From: Nocardia kruczakiae NBRC 101016
GTDB taxonomy: Bacteria > Actinomycetota > Actinomycetes > Mycobacteriales > Mycobacteriaceae
Direction of reading: 5' to 3'
Length of the DNA: 64,000 nt
NCBI RefSeq assembly: GCF_001612965.1
Contig: NZ_BDBL01000002.1
Coordinates: 248,001-312,000, forward strand
In this document: positions 8,862 to 17,196 of the stretch, piece after piece
Numbering within the stretch: the stretch's first letter is position 1
How the letters are laid out: each line of letters starts with the position of its first letter
Program-made: the position numbers and the translations under genes
The notes under the pieces: model-generated
Database searches by the model: none
Told to the model about the DNA's origin: nothing
What the model saw: only the letters and a program-made list of their open reading frames with translations

Positions 8862-10100
8862 TCACGACACCGAATCCGACGGGGAGTCCCAGGTGTTGCA
8901 CATCCAGGTCCGGTTGTTGTCCTCACCCTGCGCGTACCACGCCCCGTAGTGCTGGTTGGCCCCGTGGTCGCGCACGTCGGAACGATCGTCCCCGCGTCGA
9001 TAGTTGTCCTGTTTCACGTAGTAGGCCTGGTCGTTGGAGACCGTACCCGCCACCTCGGAGGAGCTGATGAACATGCCGCCGAAGCACTGCGCCTCCAACT
9101 CCAGTCGACGCGAAAGCTCCAGTCCCGCAGCGGAATTGGTACCGGCGCTATAGCGGTCCCGGCTCATCTTGGACATGATGCCGGAGATGGCCTGCACATG
9201 GTGACCGTATTCGTGCGCGAAGACCCCCAGATAGACGTACCAGCGATCGCCGTACACCTCGGTCTGAATGTGATCCAGTGGCATGTAGATCGTATTGTTC
9301 GCCGAGCAGTAGAACGCGGCGTAACTGCCGGAACTGCCACACGGTGACGCCGCGTTCGCGCCACTCGCCGGAACACTCACGGTGGGGCTGGAGAACGGGA
9401 GGTTCTGCGCCGCGAGTACCGGCTGCCACATCCGGTCCAGACACGATTTCGCCGCCTGGAAGAAGGCTGTCGCCGACGCGACATCGGAACCCCATCGGGG
9501 GTAGCCGCAGGAGATGTTGATCAGCCCGGAGTTGTGATCGTCGAAGATCGGATTGGCCGCCGTGGCCGCCACAGGCTGGGGGCCGGCCGGTTTCGTCGTC
9601 GGCACGACAGTCGTCGTGCGGTAGTAGGGCTTCGTCGTGGACGGATACGGCGTCGTCGTGGACCGCGCGGTCGTGGCGGTTTCGCTGGTGCTCGTGGCCC
9701 AGGTGGGCGGCGTATACGTGAAGCTCGGCGTCGATGTCGAATACGACGCCGACGAATTGTCACGACCTCCCATGGTCGCGAACGCGACCAGCCCGCCGAC
9801 CACCACGAAGACGAACAGCACGGCGAGGACCGCCCCGACCGCGCCGCCACCGGACCGCGGCGGCGGATACGGACGGCCGTAATAGCCGGGCGGCGGCAAG
9901 GGCGGTCCGCCGTAGGGCCCGACCGGATACGCACCCGGCGGCGGTAGCGGCGCACCGTACGGTGGGCGCGGACCGGGTGGCGGATACCCCGGCGGCGGGC
10001 CGTATCCGGGTGGTGGCCCGTACCCGGGCGGCGGACCGTAGGGTGGGCGACCGTAGGGCGGAACCCCCTGCGGCGGTGGATATCTCGGCGGTTGCGGCAT
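8862..10100 (-). CDS. Neutral zinc metallopeptidase (YpfJ type), copy 1
   Basis: 412 aa. The N-terminus is about 85 residues of Pro/Gly/Tyr-rich repeats facing the cytoplasm, then one transmembrane helix (VGAVLAVLFVFVVVGG), a Ser/Thr/Pro linker, and an extracytoplasmic catalytic domain of the PF04228 type. The zinc site HEYGH is at residues 296-300 (FAHEYGHHVQ), and a downstream LELEAQCFGG segment supplies the conserved Glu/Cys region. The start is 6 nt after the stop of the paralogue upstream, so the pair forms an operon. The substrate is unknown. Confidence 0.88.
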   Translation of the reverse strand: MPQPPRYPPPQGVPPYGRPPYGPPPGYGPPPGYGPPPGYPPPGPRPPYGAPLPPPGAYPVGPYGGPPLPPPGYYGRPYPPPRSGGGAVGAVLAVLFVFVVVGGLVAFATMGGRDNSSASYSTSTPSFTYTPPTWATSTSETATTARSTTTPYPSTTKPYYRTTTVVPTTKPAGPQPVAATAANPIFDDHNSGLINISCGYPRWGSDVASATAFFQAAKSCLDRMWQPVLAAQNLPFSSPTVSVPASGANAASPCGSSGSYAAFYCSANNTIYMPLDHIQTEVYGDRWYVYLGVFAHEYGHHVQAISGIMSKMSRDRYSAGTNSAAGLELSRRLELEAQCFGGMFISSSEVAGTVSNDQAYYVKQDNYRRGDDRSDVRDHGANQHYGAWYAQGEDNNRTWMCNTWDSPSDSVS

Positions 10101-10106
10101 GGCGGT

Positions 10107-11333
10107 TCAGCTCACCTGTCCGGACGGCGCGACGAAGGTGTTGCAGGGCGCGGTCGCGTTCCTGTCGTATCCGGTACTCCACCAGTCGCCCGCGTGTTCG
10201 GCGGTGCCGTGGCTGCGCATGTCGCCTGCGCTGTCACCTCGGCCGTAGGCGTCCTTGCGCGCCGACTGCGCCTGCACCGGCGTCAGCGATTTTCCCCCGG
10301 CCGAGGATGCGAAGTACATGCCGTCGAAACAGTTGGCCTGCAATTCGATTCGTCGCGAGAGGTCGAGCCCCTCGTCGCTGTAGAGGCCGGTCTGGCGGCG
10401 TTGCTTGTTCGCCGCGCCGAGGATTCCGGACAGCGCCTGGATGTGGTGCCCGTATTCGTGGGCGAAGACCGAGAGGTAGATCTCCCAGTGATCGTGGAAC
10501 ATGTCCGTCTGCAGCTGACTGATCGGCATGTAGATGGTCTGATCCGCACCGCAGTAGAAGGCCGCGAAATTGCTGCTGGATCCGCTGCACGGCGTGGTGA
10601 TGCCCGAAGTGGTGGCGGTGACGACGAGTTTCGGTGGCGTGAACTTCAATTTCGCATTCTCCAGCACCGGTTTCCAGGCGTCGGCCAGACAGGACGCGGC
10701 ACTGTCGAAGAACGCCCGCGCGGCGTCGACCTGCGTGCTCCACGGGGTATACGGGCAGCGCGCCGGACTCAGCGGCGACCCCGGGTCGGCCAGCAGTGGA
10801 TTGGCGCCGGTTTCGGCGACGCCCCCGGAATCCTTTCCGGGCGGGGGGTTGTAGCTGTAGTTGCCGTGTTCCCCCGTATGGGAGGTGGCGTCGAATCCGG
10901 TCCGCACGGCGAAGCGGATGAGGCCCGAGGTGACGATCAGCAAGATCACGACGACGACCGCGCCGAAGCCCCCGCCTCGCTTGCGCGGCGGAGCGGGGCG
11001 CGAGCCGGCCGGGCCGTACGGCCGCGGCGGCGGAATCGGCGGGCGATGACCGGGCGGCGCAGGGGCTCGAAGCCCCTGTCCCGCAGCGTATCCGGGGCTC
11101 GCTCCGTAACCGGCCGGCGTGGGATATCCGCGCTGCGGGGATCCGGCGGGCGCGGCGTAACCCGGAGGCGGCGGATAAGCGGGTGGAGGCGGATAACCGG
11201 GCGGTACCGAGTGGCCGGGCGGGGGACCGTATCCCGGCGGTGGTCCCGGGCGCCGTGGACCGCCCGGACCATACGGTGGAACCGGCCGTCCGCCCGGCGG
11301 ATTCGGGCCGTGCCCGTAGGGTGGTCGACTCAC
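10107..11333 (-). CDS. Neutral zinc metallopeptidase (YpfJ type), copy 2
   Basis: 408 aa and the first gene of a tandem paralogous pair. A GTG at 11333 sits just after a G-rich SD (GGGGGAG) and gives SRPPYGHGPNPPGG, matching the Pro/Gly/Tyr-rich start of its partner; an upstream ATG would add an unrelated 28-residue tail. Order: about 125 Pro/Gly/Tyr-rich residues, one transmembrane helix (FGAVVVVILLIVTSGLI), a linker, and the metallopeptidase domain with HEYGH at residues 292-296. The disordered N-terminus resembles that of several actinobacterial envelope proteins, including two others in this window. Confidence 0.87.
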   Translation of the reverse strand: MSRPPYGHGPNPPGGRPVPPYGPGGPRRPGPPPGYGPPPGHSVPPGYPPPPAYPPPPGYAAPAGSPQRGYPTPAGYGASPGYAAGQGLRAPAPPGHRPPIPPPRPYGPAGSRPAPPRKRGGGFGAVVVVILLIVTSGLIRFAVRTGFDATSHTGEHGNYSYNPPPGKDSGGVAETGANPLLADPGSPLSPARCPYTPWSTQVDAARAFFDSAASCLADAWKPVLENAKLKFTPPKLVVTATTSGITTPCSGSSSNFAAFYCGADQTIYMPISQLQTDMFHDHWEIYLSVFAHEYGHHIQALSGILGAANKQRRQTGLYSDEGLDLSRRIELQANCFDGMYFASSAGGKSLTPVQAQSARKDAYGRGDSAGDMRSHGTAEHAGDWWSTGYDRNATAPCNTFVAPSGQVS

Positions 11334-11469
11334 TCCCCCACTCCCCCTTGTCCGTTCCTCATCCGGCGACAGCCACCGCTCTCCGGCGACAGCCGCCGAC
11401 GCAGAATAGCAAGCCACCGGATTCGCCGACCCCTGCTCGCACAGTGGCCCGCCGCTAAGCTACTGCCCC

Positions 11470-13089
11470 ATGCTGATCTTTCGGGGGGGCGCATTCGGCG
11501 CTCTGTTGTTGACCGCGGTCGGGCTGTTCGCCGCAGCACCGGCCGCTCGGGCACAGGAGCCCACGGGTGTGTCGATCATCGCGGATGTCAAACTCAGCGA
11601 GGCCGGTCTGCTCGAGGTGGCCGAAACCGTGAAGGTGCCGCCGGGTGGGCAGTTCCACATGGCGCTGCCGCTGCGAGTGGGACGCGACGACGGGAGCGAA
11701 CGCCGCTTCGGCGTGACCGACATCTCCAGTACCGGACCGGGTTCGGCGAAGGTGGCGGGCGATGTGTTCAGTGTGGACGCGCCGCCGGGGGAATCGTCGT
11801 TCAAGTACACCGTGCACGGGACGGTCGCCGATGCGCCGGGTACGCAGGTGTTCCACTGGACGGGTGTCATCAACACCGATGTCGCGTCGTTCGACGGTTC
11901 GGTGATCAGCCCGAGTTATCAGATGGGCATCGCGGACTGCACGGTCGGCTCGGTGGGTAGCACCCGCAAATGCAACGACGCTCGCGTCGAACCGGACGGC
12001 GTCCTCACCATGCACGAGGAGAACCTGCACAAAGGTGACATCCTCGATGTGACACTGCAGATGCCGCCCGGCACGGTGAAGGCCAACGCCGATATTCGCG
12101 GCGGCCGAGGGTCGGGCGCCTTCGCCGTCACCGCCCCGGTGCTGATCGCCTTCGGTGTCCTGCTGGCGGCGGTGGCCGCCTTCGGCGCCTATCTGGCCCG
12201 GTCTCGCCGCCAGGACGCCGCGGCCCTGACCTCCACCGGCACCCTGGATCCGGTGCAGCGCAACGGAAACCACAGCGAATTCGTCTCCCCCGACGGCATC
12301 CTGCCGGGTGAGGCGGGCCTGTTGCTCGACGGCTCCGCCGATGCCGCCGATATCGCCGCCACGGTGGTCGATCTGGCGGTGCGGCGCTACCTGTGGATCG
12401 CCGCGGTGAGCGATTCGGAGTGGCGCATCACCCGGGTGAATCCCGCCGACGATCAACTGCGCAGCTACGAAAAGCACGTTTACACCACCCTGCTGCCCGA
12501 GGGCGCCGACTCGGTACTGCTGTCGGAACTGCGAGCGCCGGGACGCGTCGCCGCCGAGCCCGTCCGCTCGGCGCTGCGCCGCGATGCGCTCGAGCGCGGC
12601 ACGCTGATCGATCACGACCGGCGCGGGCTCGCCTTCTGGATCGGCATCGCGCTGCTGGTGGTCGGGGCGGGGGCGACCGTCGGCCTCGCCGTCGCCGGCG
12701 GCTATGCGCTGGTCGGCGTGGCCATCGCACTCGGCGGTGCGGCCATCCTGCTGCTCGGCCGGTATCTACCGGTGCGGACCGCCGCCGGCCGCGCGCTCGC
12801 CGCCCAGGTGAAGGCCCTGCAGAACGGACTGGACGCCCAGCGGCCCGATCAGATCCCGCCGGCCGATCGCGAACTGCTGTTCTCGCGAGCGCTGCCGTTC
12901 ACGATCATCGGTGGCCGGGCCGACAACTGGATCCGCACCTTCCGCGACGTGGATCCCGGGGCCGACCGTCAGGCCGGGCTCTACTGGTTCGGCGGCTTCG
13001 ACCGCGACCGGAATCTGCACCGGTTCGCCGGGCATTTCCCGTATTTCATCACCGCACTGGAGGGGCTGTTCACGACGTCGGGTCACTGA
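11470..13089 (+). CDS. DUF2207 domain membrane protein
   Basis: 539 aa. A signal peptide (residues 1-28, ending AAPAARAQ) leads into an extracytoplasmic beta-rich domain. A transmembrane helix follows (VLIAFGVLLAAVAAFGAYLA, about residue 225), then a cytoplasmic part with the conserved ...VVDLAVRRYLWI segment, two more membrane helices near residue 400, and a soluble tail. This layout matches DUF2207. No SD is visible; a TAAGCT box (11456-11461) ends 8 nt before the ATG, suggesting a leaderless transcript. The last 20 nt overlap the convergent TetR gene. Function unknown. Confidence 0.82.
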   Translation: MLIFRGGAFGALLLTAVGLFAAAPAARAQEPTGVSIIADVKLSEAGLLEVAETVKVPPGGQFHMALPLRVGRDDGSERRFGVTDISSTGPGSAKVAGDVFSVDAPPGESSFKYTVHGTVADAPGTQVFHWTGVINTDVASFDGSVISPSYQMGIADCTVGSVGSTRKCNDARVEPDGVLTMHEENLHKGDILDVTLQMPPGTVKANADIRGGRGSGAFAVTAPVLIAFGVLLAAVAAFGAYLARSRRQDAAALTSTGTLDPVQRNGNHSEFVSPDGILPGEAGLLLDGSADAADIAATVVDLAVRRYLWIAAVSDSEWRITRVNPADDQLRSYEKHVYTTLLPEGADSVLLSELRAPGRVAAEPVRSALRRDALERGTLIDHDRRGLAFWIGIALLVVGAGATVGLAVAGGYALVGVAIALGGAAILLLGRYLPVRTAAGRALAAQVKALQNGLDAQRPDQIPPADRELLFSRALPFTIIGGRADNWIRTFRDVDPGADRQAGLYWFGGFDRDRNLHRFAGHFPYFITALEGLFTTSGH

Positions 13090-13558
13090 TCCGCCGGACG
13101 ACCTCGTAGGCCGCCCGAGCGGTGGTGCGGCCTTCGGCCACGGCGGCCAGCAGCCCGACCAGTCCCCACGACAGAAATGTGGTGTCGGGCTCCGCACTGC
13201 CCTGATCGGCCAGAACTCCGGCGATCATCTGCTGGGTGCCGCGTACGACGACCATGGTGCTCTTCGGGCCGAGAAGCGCGCGGTAGACCTCGCGGTGCCC
13301 CTCGGCCAGTTCGACGATGGCTCGTATCGGGTCACCGGAGCGCCGGGCGAGCGCCGCCCGCAGGAATTCGGTGCCGCTCACCACGAGCAGGTCGTCCTTG
13401 CTGCGGAAATGGGCGTAGAACGTCGAGCGGCCGACGTCGGCGCGGTCGAGGATGTCCTGCACGGTGATGCGGTCGTAGGGACGTTCGATCATGAGCTCGA
13501 TCAGGGCACGATGCAGGGTGCTCCGGGTCCGTCGGACGCGGCGATCGTTCTCGGACAC
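13070..13558 (-). CDS. TetR family transcriptional regulator
   Basis: 162 aa with a standard TetR N-terminus (TRSTLHRALIELMIERPYDRITVQDILDRADVGRSTFYAHF, then KDDLL). The C-terminal domain is short and carries no recognised ligand motif. It is divergent from the methyltransferase at 13641, with 82 bp between them. That space contains the small inverted repeat GAATC-gaacg-GATTC and is a reasonable place for its operator. The 3' end overlaps the DUF2207 gene by 20 nt. Confidence 0.85.
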   Translation of the reverse strand: MSENDRRVRRTRSTLHRALIELMIERPYDRITVQDILDRADVGRSTFYAHFRSKDDLLVVSGTEFLRAALARRSGDPIRAIVELAEGHREVYRALLGPKSTMVVVRGTQQMIAGVLADQGSAEPDTTFLSWGLVGLLAAVAEGRTTARAAYEVVRRISDPTS

Positions 13559-13640
13559 TGTGCCTCCGGATGTGCGGAATCGAACGGATTCGGTGCTTTT
13601 GCTCCTGGTGGAGCAGACACTTACCTCAGATCATGAACAC

Positions 13641-14273
13641 ATGTTCCGAATCGAACAAGATCCTCACGGCATCCTGATCACCAACCCGCGCGGCTACAGC
13701 GCGTTCACCAATGTCTTCTTCGGCGGCAGACGTCGCCGGCACGCGGCCGCCCTCGCCGCCGCCAGTGGCGCCCCGCCGGGTGGGCGCGCGCTCGATATCG
13801 CCAGCGGCCCGGGCACTTTGGTGTTCGCGCTCGCCGATCGGGTCGGCCCGGGCGGCGAAGTCGTCGGAATCGATGCGGCGCGGGAAATGGTCGACTACGC
13901 CGCCGCGAGGTCCGGTGGGCGGGCGAACTGCCGCTTCGACCACGGCGTGGCCCAATCGCTGGAGCTGCCGGATGCGGCGTTCGACGTGGTCACCTGCACG
14001 TTCGGTATGCACCACATTCCCGAGGCGGACCGTGGTCGCGCGCTGGCGGAGATGTGGCGGGTGCTACGGCCCGGAGGACGAGTGCTGCTCGCCGATATGG
14101 CGCCCGCGGGCGTGCACGGGCAGCTGACGAAACGACTCAGCAGGCATATGGATCCCGCCGCGATCGATATCAGACGGTATCGGAAAGCGCTGCAGGAGAC
14201 GGGTTTTCAGGATCTCGACTATCGGACGATCAAGCCGTCCACAGGCGTGCTGACCGGCGTCAAGCCCGGCTGA
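13641..14273 (+). CDS. SAM-dependent methyltransferase
   Basis: 210-aa class I methyltransferase. Motif I is ALDIASGPGTL, motif II GIDAAREM, and the post-II segment VTCTFGMHHIPEADRGRALAE is typical of the UbiE/type 11 group. The ATG at 13641 keeps the gene clear of the divergent TetR gene. The start codon lies inside GAACACATGTTC (13635-13646), a GAAC-N4-GTTC core resembling a LexA half-match. The substrate is unknown. Regulation by the divergent TetR is inferred from position. Confidence 0.8.
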   Translation: MFRIEQDPHGILITNPRGYSAFTNVFFGGRRRRHAAALAAASGAPPGGRALDIASGPGTLVFALADRVGPGGEVVGIDAAREMVDYAAARSGGRANCRFDHGVAQSLELPDAAFDVVTCTFGMHHIPEADRGRALAEMWRVLRPGGRVLLADMAPAGVHGQLTKRLSRHMDPAAIDIRRYRKALQETGFQDLDYRTIKPSTGVLTGVKPG

Positions 14274-14280
14274 GCGACCT

Positions 14281-14309
14281 CGGCCGGGGTGGCCGTACCA
14301 CCCCGGCCG
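14281..14309. terminator. Convergent terminator hairpin
   Basis: A perfect 12-bp stem CGGCCGGGGTGG / CCACCCCGGCCG with a 5-nt loop lies between the convergent methyltransferase and ROK genes. There is no U-tract, as is common in actinobacteria. Confidence 0.65.
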
Positions 14310-14320
14310 TCTGCGCCGGC

Positions 14321-15601
14321 TCAGCGCGAGCGCGTGGCCCGGCGCAGCGCCGACAGTGGATCGGCGTAGCAGACGCTGAGCGAGGTGACGGCCGCCGCAT
14401 GCTCCTGGACCCGCCCGCCGAACCGGCTGATCCGCAGGTCGGCCGGGGCGAGAGTGGTGGCGCGACCGAAGGCCTGCACGACCCGTTCCAGTCCCGGCCG
14501 GTACCCGGTGAAGGCCTGTCCGCCCAGCACCACCCGATCGGGGTTGAACATGTCGCGCACCAGCGCCGCGGTGTTGCCGAGGATCTCGGCTCGCTCGAAC
14601 AGCATGTCGCGAGCCGGGGCGGAACCCTGTTCGGCGGCCTTGTACAGCTCGGCGATCACCGGCTTCCGCGGCGCCTCCCGCTTCGGCACGATGCCGGCGC
14701 GCACGGCGCGAGCCAGCACCGCCGCCTCACCGACCGTGGCCTCCAAGCAGCCGCGCCGGCCGCACGAGCAATCGATATCGGATCCGGTCGGCAGATGCGC
14801 GATCGAACCGGGGCCGTTCGCCGGGGTGTAGACGCGATCGTGCAGCGTGACCGCGACGCCGACCGTCTCCCGGCCGTAGATGTAGAGGCTGCTGCCGGGC
14901 CGGTCCTGCGCACCGGAACGGTCCGGTGTACCGGTGGTGAGCAGCAGTTCGGCGGCAGCCATCGCTTCCACGTGGGCAGCGACCGAAACCGGCAGGTCCA
15001 GCACAGTGGCGAAGATCGGGCCGACCGGCGCCGACTGCCAATCCAGGCGGGGGTGATCCACGACGCCGGCGACGGGATCGACCCGTCCGGCCAGCGCCAC
15101 ACCGACCCACAACGGCCGGCGCCGCGGCAATCGGTCGAGGAATGCCTTCGCGCTGCGGGCGATGATGGTGATGGCCGCCTCCTGCGCGGCCTGCGGGGTG
15201 GCGATCTCCAGCCCGCCCAGAATGCGGCCGGACAGGTCGGCGGCCACGATCCGGGTGAGATTCGCACCGATGTGGACGCCCAACGTGGCGAAGCGGTCGG
15301 TCTCGACCTCGAACGGAACACGCGGACGCCCGACCGCACCGGATGCGGTGAGATCAGCGCGTTCTCGCAACAGGCCGGACGAAAGTAGCGCCGACACTTG
15401 GCGATTCACGGTCGCGATGCTCAAACCCGTTGTCTGAGCGGCATTGTCGCGGAAGATGGGTCCGCGGGTGGCGGCGCGCAGGACGGCGGCCGCCGGGTTG
15501 TCGGTGATCCGCAATTCCGGCGGAACCACCGGCCGCGGCACACTGCGTACCGGCCGCGGACGAGTGGGGGAAGACTGTCGTTCGAGGGTGGGGCTCGTCA
15601 T
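14321..15601 (-). CDS. ROK family transcriptional regulator
   Basis: 426 aa. An N-terminal winged helix (FRDNAAQTTGLSIATVNRQVSALLSSGLL, about residues 50-80) is followed by a ROK domain with the zinc-binding signature CSCGRRGCLEA. This is the NagC/Mlc/XylR layout rather than a plain sugar kinase. An AAGGA SD lies 8 nt before the ATG. It is transcribed away from the GntR/ferredoxin/ABC cluster and preceded by a short leaderless ORF with Cys codons, so its expression may depend on sulfur or cysteine status. That link is inferred. Confidence 0.87.
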   Translation of the reverse strand: MTSPTLERQSSPTRPRPVRSVPRPVVPPELRITDNPAAAVLRAATRGPIFRDNAAQTTGLSIATVNRQVSALLSSGLLRERADLTASGAVGRPRVPFEVETDRFATLGVHIGANLTRIVAADLSGRILGGLEIATPQAAQEAAITIIARSAKAFLDRLPRRRPLWVGVALAGRVDPVAGVVDHPRLDWQSAPVGPIFATVLDLPVSVAAHVEAMAAAELLLTTGTPDRSGAQDRPGSSLYIYGRETVGVAVTLHDRVYTPANGPGSIAHLPTGSDIDCSCGRRGCLEATVGEAAVLARAVRAGIVPKREAPRKPVIAELYKAAEQGSAPARDMLFERAEILGNTAALVRDMFNPDRVVLGGQAFTGYRPGLERVVQAFGRATTLAPADLRISRFGGRVQEHAAAVTSLSVCYADPLSALRRATRSR

Positions 15602-15706
15602 GGGGCGAAGTCCTTGTCGAAAGTCTCGTGCAGAGACGGAACTACATCGGCAACAAGGCAGCGAGAAGGGCCCGAAAGGGTCGACAGACGGACGACTGGA
15701 GCGGTC

Positions 15707-15814
15707 TCAGCTGCGCGGCCGGGAACAACACAGTTCCCGCTGCCGCGGCAGCCGCACACCGAGCGCCACGGTCACGTAGGTGACCCGTGTGCGGTTCGAA
15801 CGGCTGGTGGACAT
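15707..15814 (-). CDS. Possible Cys-Cys leader peptide (leaderless short ORF)
   Basis: A 35-codon ORF begins MSTSRSNRTR and ends RELCCSRPRS, 105 nt before the ROK start. A TACCGT -10 box (15822-15827) ends exactly 7 nt before its ATG, the spacing of leaderless actinobacterial promoters. Mycobacteria use leaderless short ORFs with consecutive Cys codons as cysteine-responsive attenuators; this ORF has two Cys codons (29-30) rather than a longer run. A small CCC/GGG hairpin lies downstream. The assignment as an attenuator is inference. Confidence 0.5.
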   Translation of the reverse strand: MSTSRSNRTRVTYVTVALGVRLPRQRELCCSRPRS

Positions 15815-15821
15815 GTGTAAA

Positions 15822-15827
15822 ACGGTA
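15822..15827 (-). promoter_or_regulatory. -10 box of leaderless promoter for the leader ORF/ROK transcript
   Basis: On the minus strand TACCGT fits TANNNT and is separated from the ATG at 15814 by TTTACAC (7 nt), so transcription would start at or next to the A of the ATG. Confidence 0.5.
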
Positions 15828-15875
15828 ACATCCCGATTCTGCGCCGCGCCAGCGAACGGGTAGGACACATATTGC

Positions 15876-15899
15876 GCTCACACTGATTTGAATGTGAGC
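15876..15899. promoter_or_regulatory. Inverted repeat in the ROK/GntR divergent region
   Basis: GCTCACACT and AATGTGAGC form 9-bp arms with one mismatch around GATTTG. The site lies between the divergent ROK and GntR genes, so it may be an operator for either regulator. The GC-rich 170 bp after it, up to the GntR start, show no further gene. Confidence 0.45.
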
Positions 15900-16075
15900 C
15901 CCCATCACCGCAGGTGGCGCATTACCTTCGATCGCCCGGATTTCAGCAGGTCCGCCGCCCGGGCGGGCGGCGGATAACCGCACACCCGGCCGCCGTCGGC
16001 GGTGCGGGCGGCACTCCGGCCACCACACCCCCGTTACGCTCGGAAACCGCAGGTCACAAGCGTTAGGAGGTGGAG

Positions 16076-16939
16076 ATGACGGCCGATCCGGTACCCCTGC
16101 GGCAGCAGCGCGGCTCCGCTGCCGACCACCCGGCCCCCGGGACGGAGACGACGGCGCCCGGCGCCGGCGCACGCACCATTCGCAAGGCCGATCGGGCCCG
16201 CCAGGTGGCCGACGTCCTGCGCCAGCAGATCCACACCGGACAGTGCCCGGACCCGCTGCCCACCGAATCCGAACTCGCCGCGGAATTCGCGGTGTCCCGC
16301 AACGCGGTGCGCGAGGCACTCGCACTGCTGCGCGACGAGGGCCTCATCGGCCGGGTTCCCCGGGTGGGCACCTATGTGGCACAACGCAAATACGATCACG
16401 GCCTGGACAGCCTGCGCGGCCTGAAGGAAACGCTGCGCGGCCACGGCGAGGTGCGCAACGAGGTGCGCGCGGCACTGCGCCTCACTCCGCCGCCCGCGGT
16501 CGCGGGCCGGCTCGGGCTCGAACCCGGCGAATCCGCGGTCTACCTGGAGCGGCTGCGCTATCTGGGCGATCTACCCCTCAGCCTGGACCACACCTACCTG
16601 GCCCCCGACATCGGCGAGCAGGTGCTCGATTGCGATCTGCGCTCCGAGGACATCTTCGGACTCATCGAACAGATCAGCGGCCAGTCGCTCGGATCGGCCG
16701 ATCTGGCGGTGGAGGCGATCACCGCCGATATCCACAGCGCCGCCACCCTGCAGGCCCCCGAGGGCAGCGCCCTGCTGTTGCTGGAGCGACTGACCTATCT
16801 CGCCGACGGGCGGCCGGTGGACCTGGAGTACATACGCATGCGTGGTGACCGGATCACCCTGCGCGACAGTCTGATTCGCACCACGGAAAGCAACGATTGG
16901 AGGCTGAGCCGCCATGGCGTCGGTCAATCAGCGGGCTGA
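16076..16939 (+). CDS. GntR family regulator with UTRA domain
   Basis: 287 aa. AGGAGG ends 5 nt before the ATG at 16076. The N-terminal GntR winged helix is clear (PLPTESELAAEFAVSRNAVREALALLRDEGLIGRVPRVGTYV). It is followed by a UTRA-type effector domain of the HutC subfamily (residues about 110-270, with YLERLRYLGDLPLSLDHTYL and LLLERLTYLADGRPVDLEYI). Its last 26 nt overlap the ferredoxin gene, so it heads the redox/ABC operon and probably controls it in response to the imported compound or a product. Confidence 0.88.
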   Translation: MTADPVPLRQQRGSAADHPAPGTETTAPGAGARTIRKADRARQVADVLRQQIHTGQCPDPLPTESELAAEFAVSRNAVREALALLRDEGLIGRVPRVGTYVAQRKYDHGLDSLRGLKETLRGHGEVRNEVRAALRLTPPPAVAGRLGLEPGESAVYLERLRYLGDLPLSLDHTYLAPDIGEQVLDCDLRSEDIFGLIEQISGQSLGSADLAVEAITADIHSAATLQAPEGSALLLLERLTYLADGRPVDLEYIRMRGDRITLRDSLIRTTESNDWRLSRHGVGQSAG

Positions 16940-17141
16940 TGTCCCGGTAACCATCGACGAATCGCTGTGCATCGAAGGGTGCACGCTCTGTGTGGAGATC
17001 TGCCCGCTGGACTCGCTGGCGATCAATCCGGACAACGGCAAGGCGTTCATGCACGTCGACGAATGCTGGTATTGCGGTCCGTGCGCGGCCCGCTGTCCCA
17101 CCGGCGCCGTCACCGTGAACATGCCGTATCTGCTGCGCTGA
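16914..17141 (+). CDS. Small 2x[4Fe-4S] ferredoxin (AprB-like)
   Basis: 75 aa with two cluster-binding motifs: C19-x3-C23-x2-C26-x3-C30-P and C51-x2-C54-x2-C57-x3-C61-P. The first uses a three-residue spacing between the first two Cys. The gene overlaps the GntR gene and has its own SD (GGAGG). Adenylylsulfate reductases pair a flavoprotein (AprA) with a 2x[4Fe-4S] subunit (AprB). Since an AprA-like flavoprotein ends this operon, the ferredoxin is probably its electron-transfer partner, though it lacks AprB's C-terminal extension. Confidence 0.85.
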   Translation: MASVNQRADVPVTIDESLCIEGCTLCVEICPLDSLAINPDNGKAFMHVDECWYCGPCAARCPTGAVTVNMPYLLR

Positions 17142-17196
17142 ATCGCGCAGCGGAACCTTTCAGTGGCCGGCCTCGGCCCGATTTCGAGGAAATACC

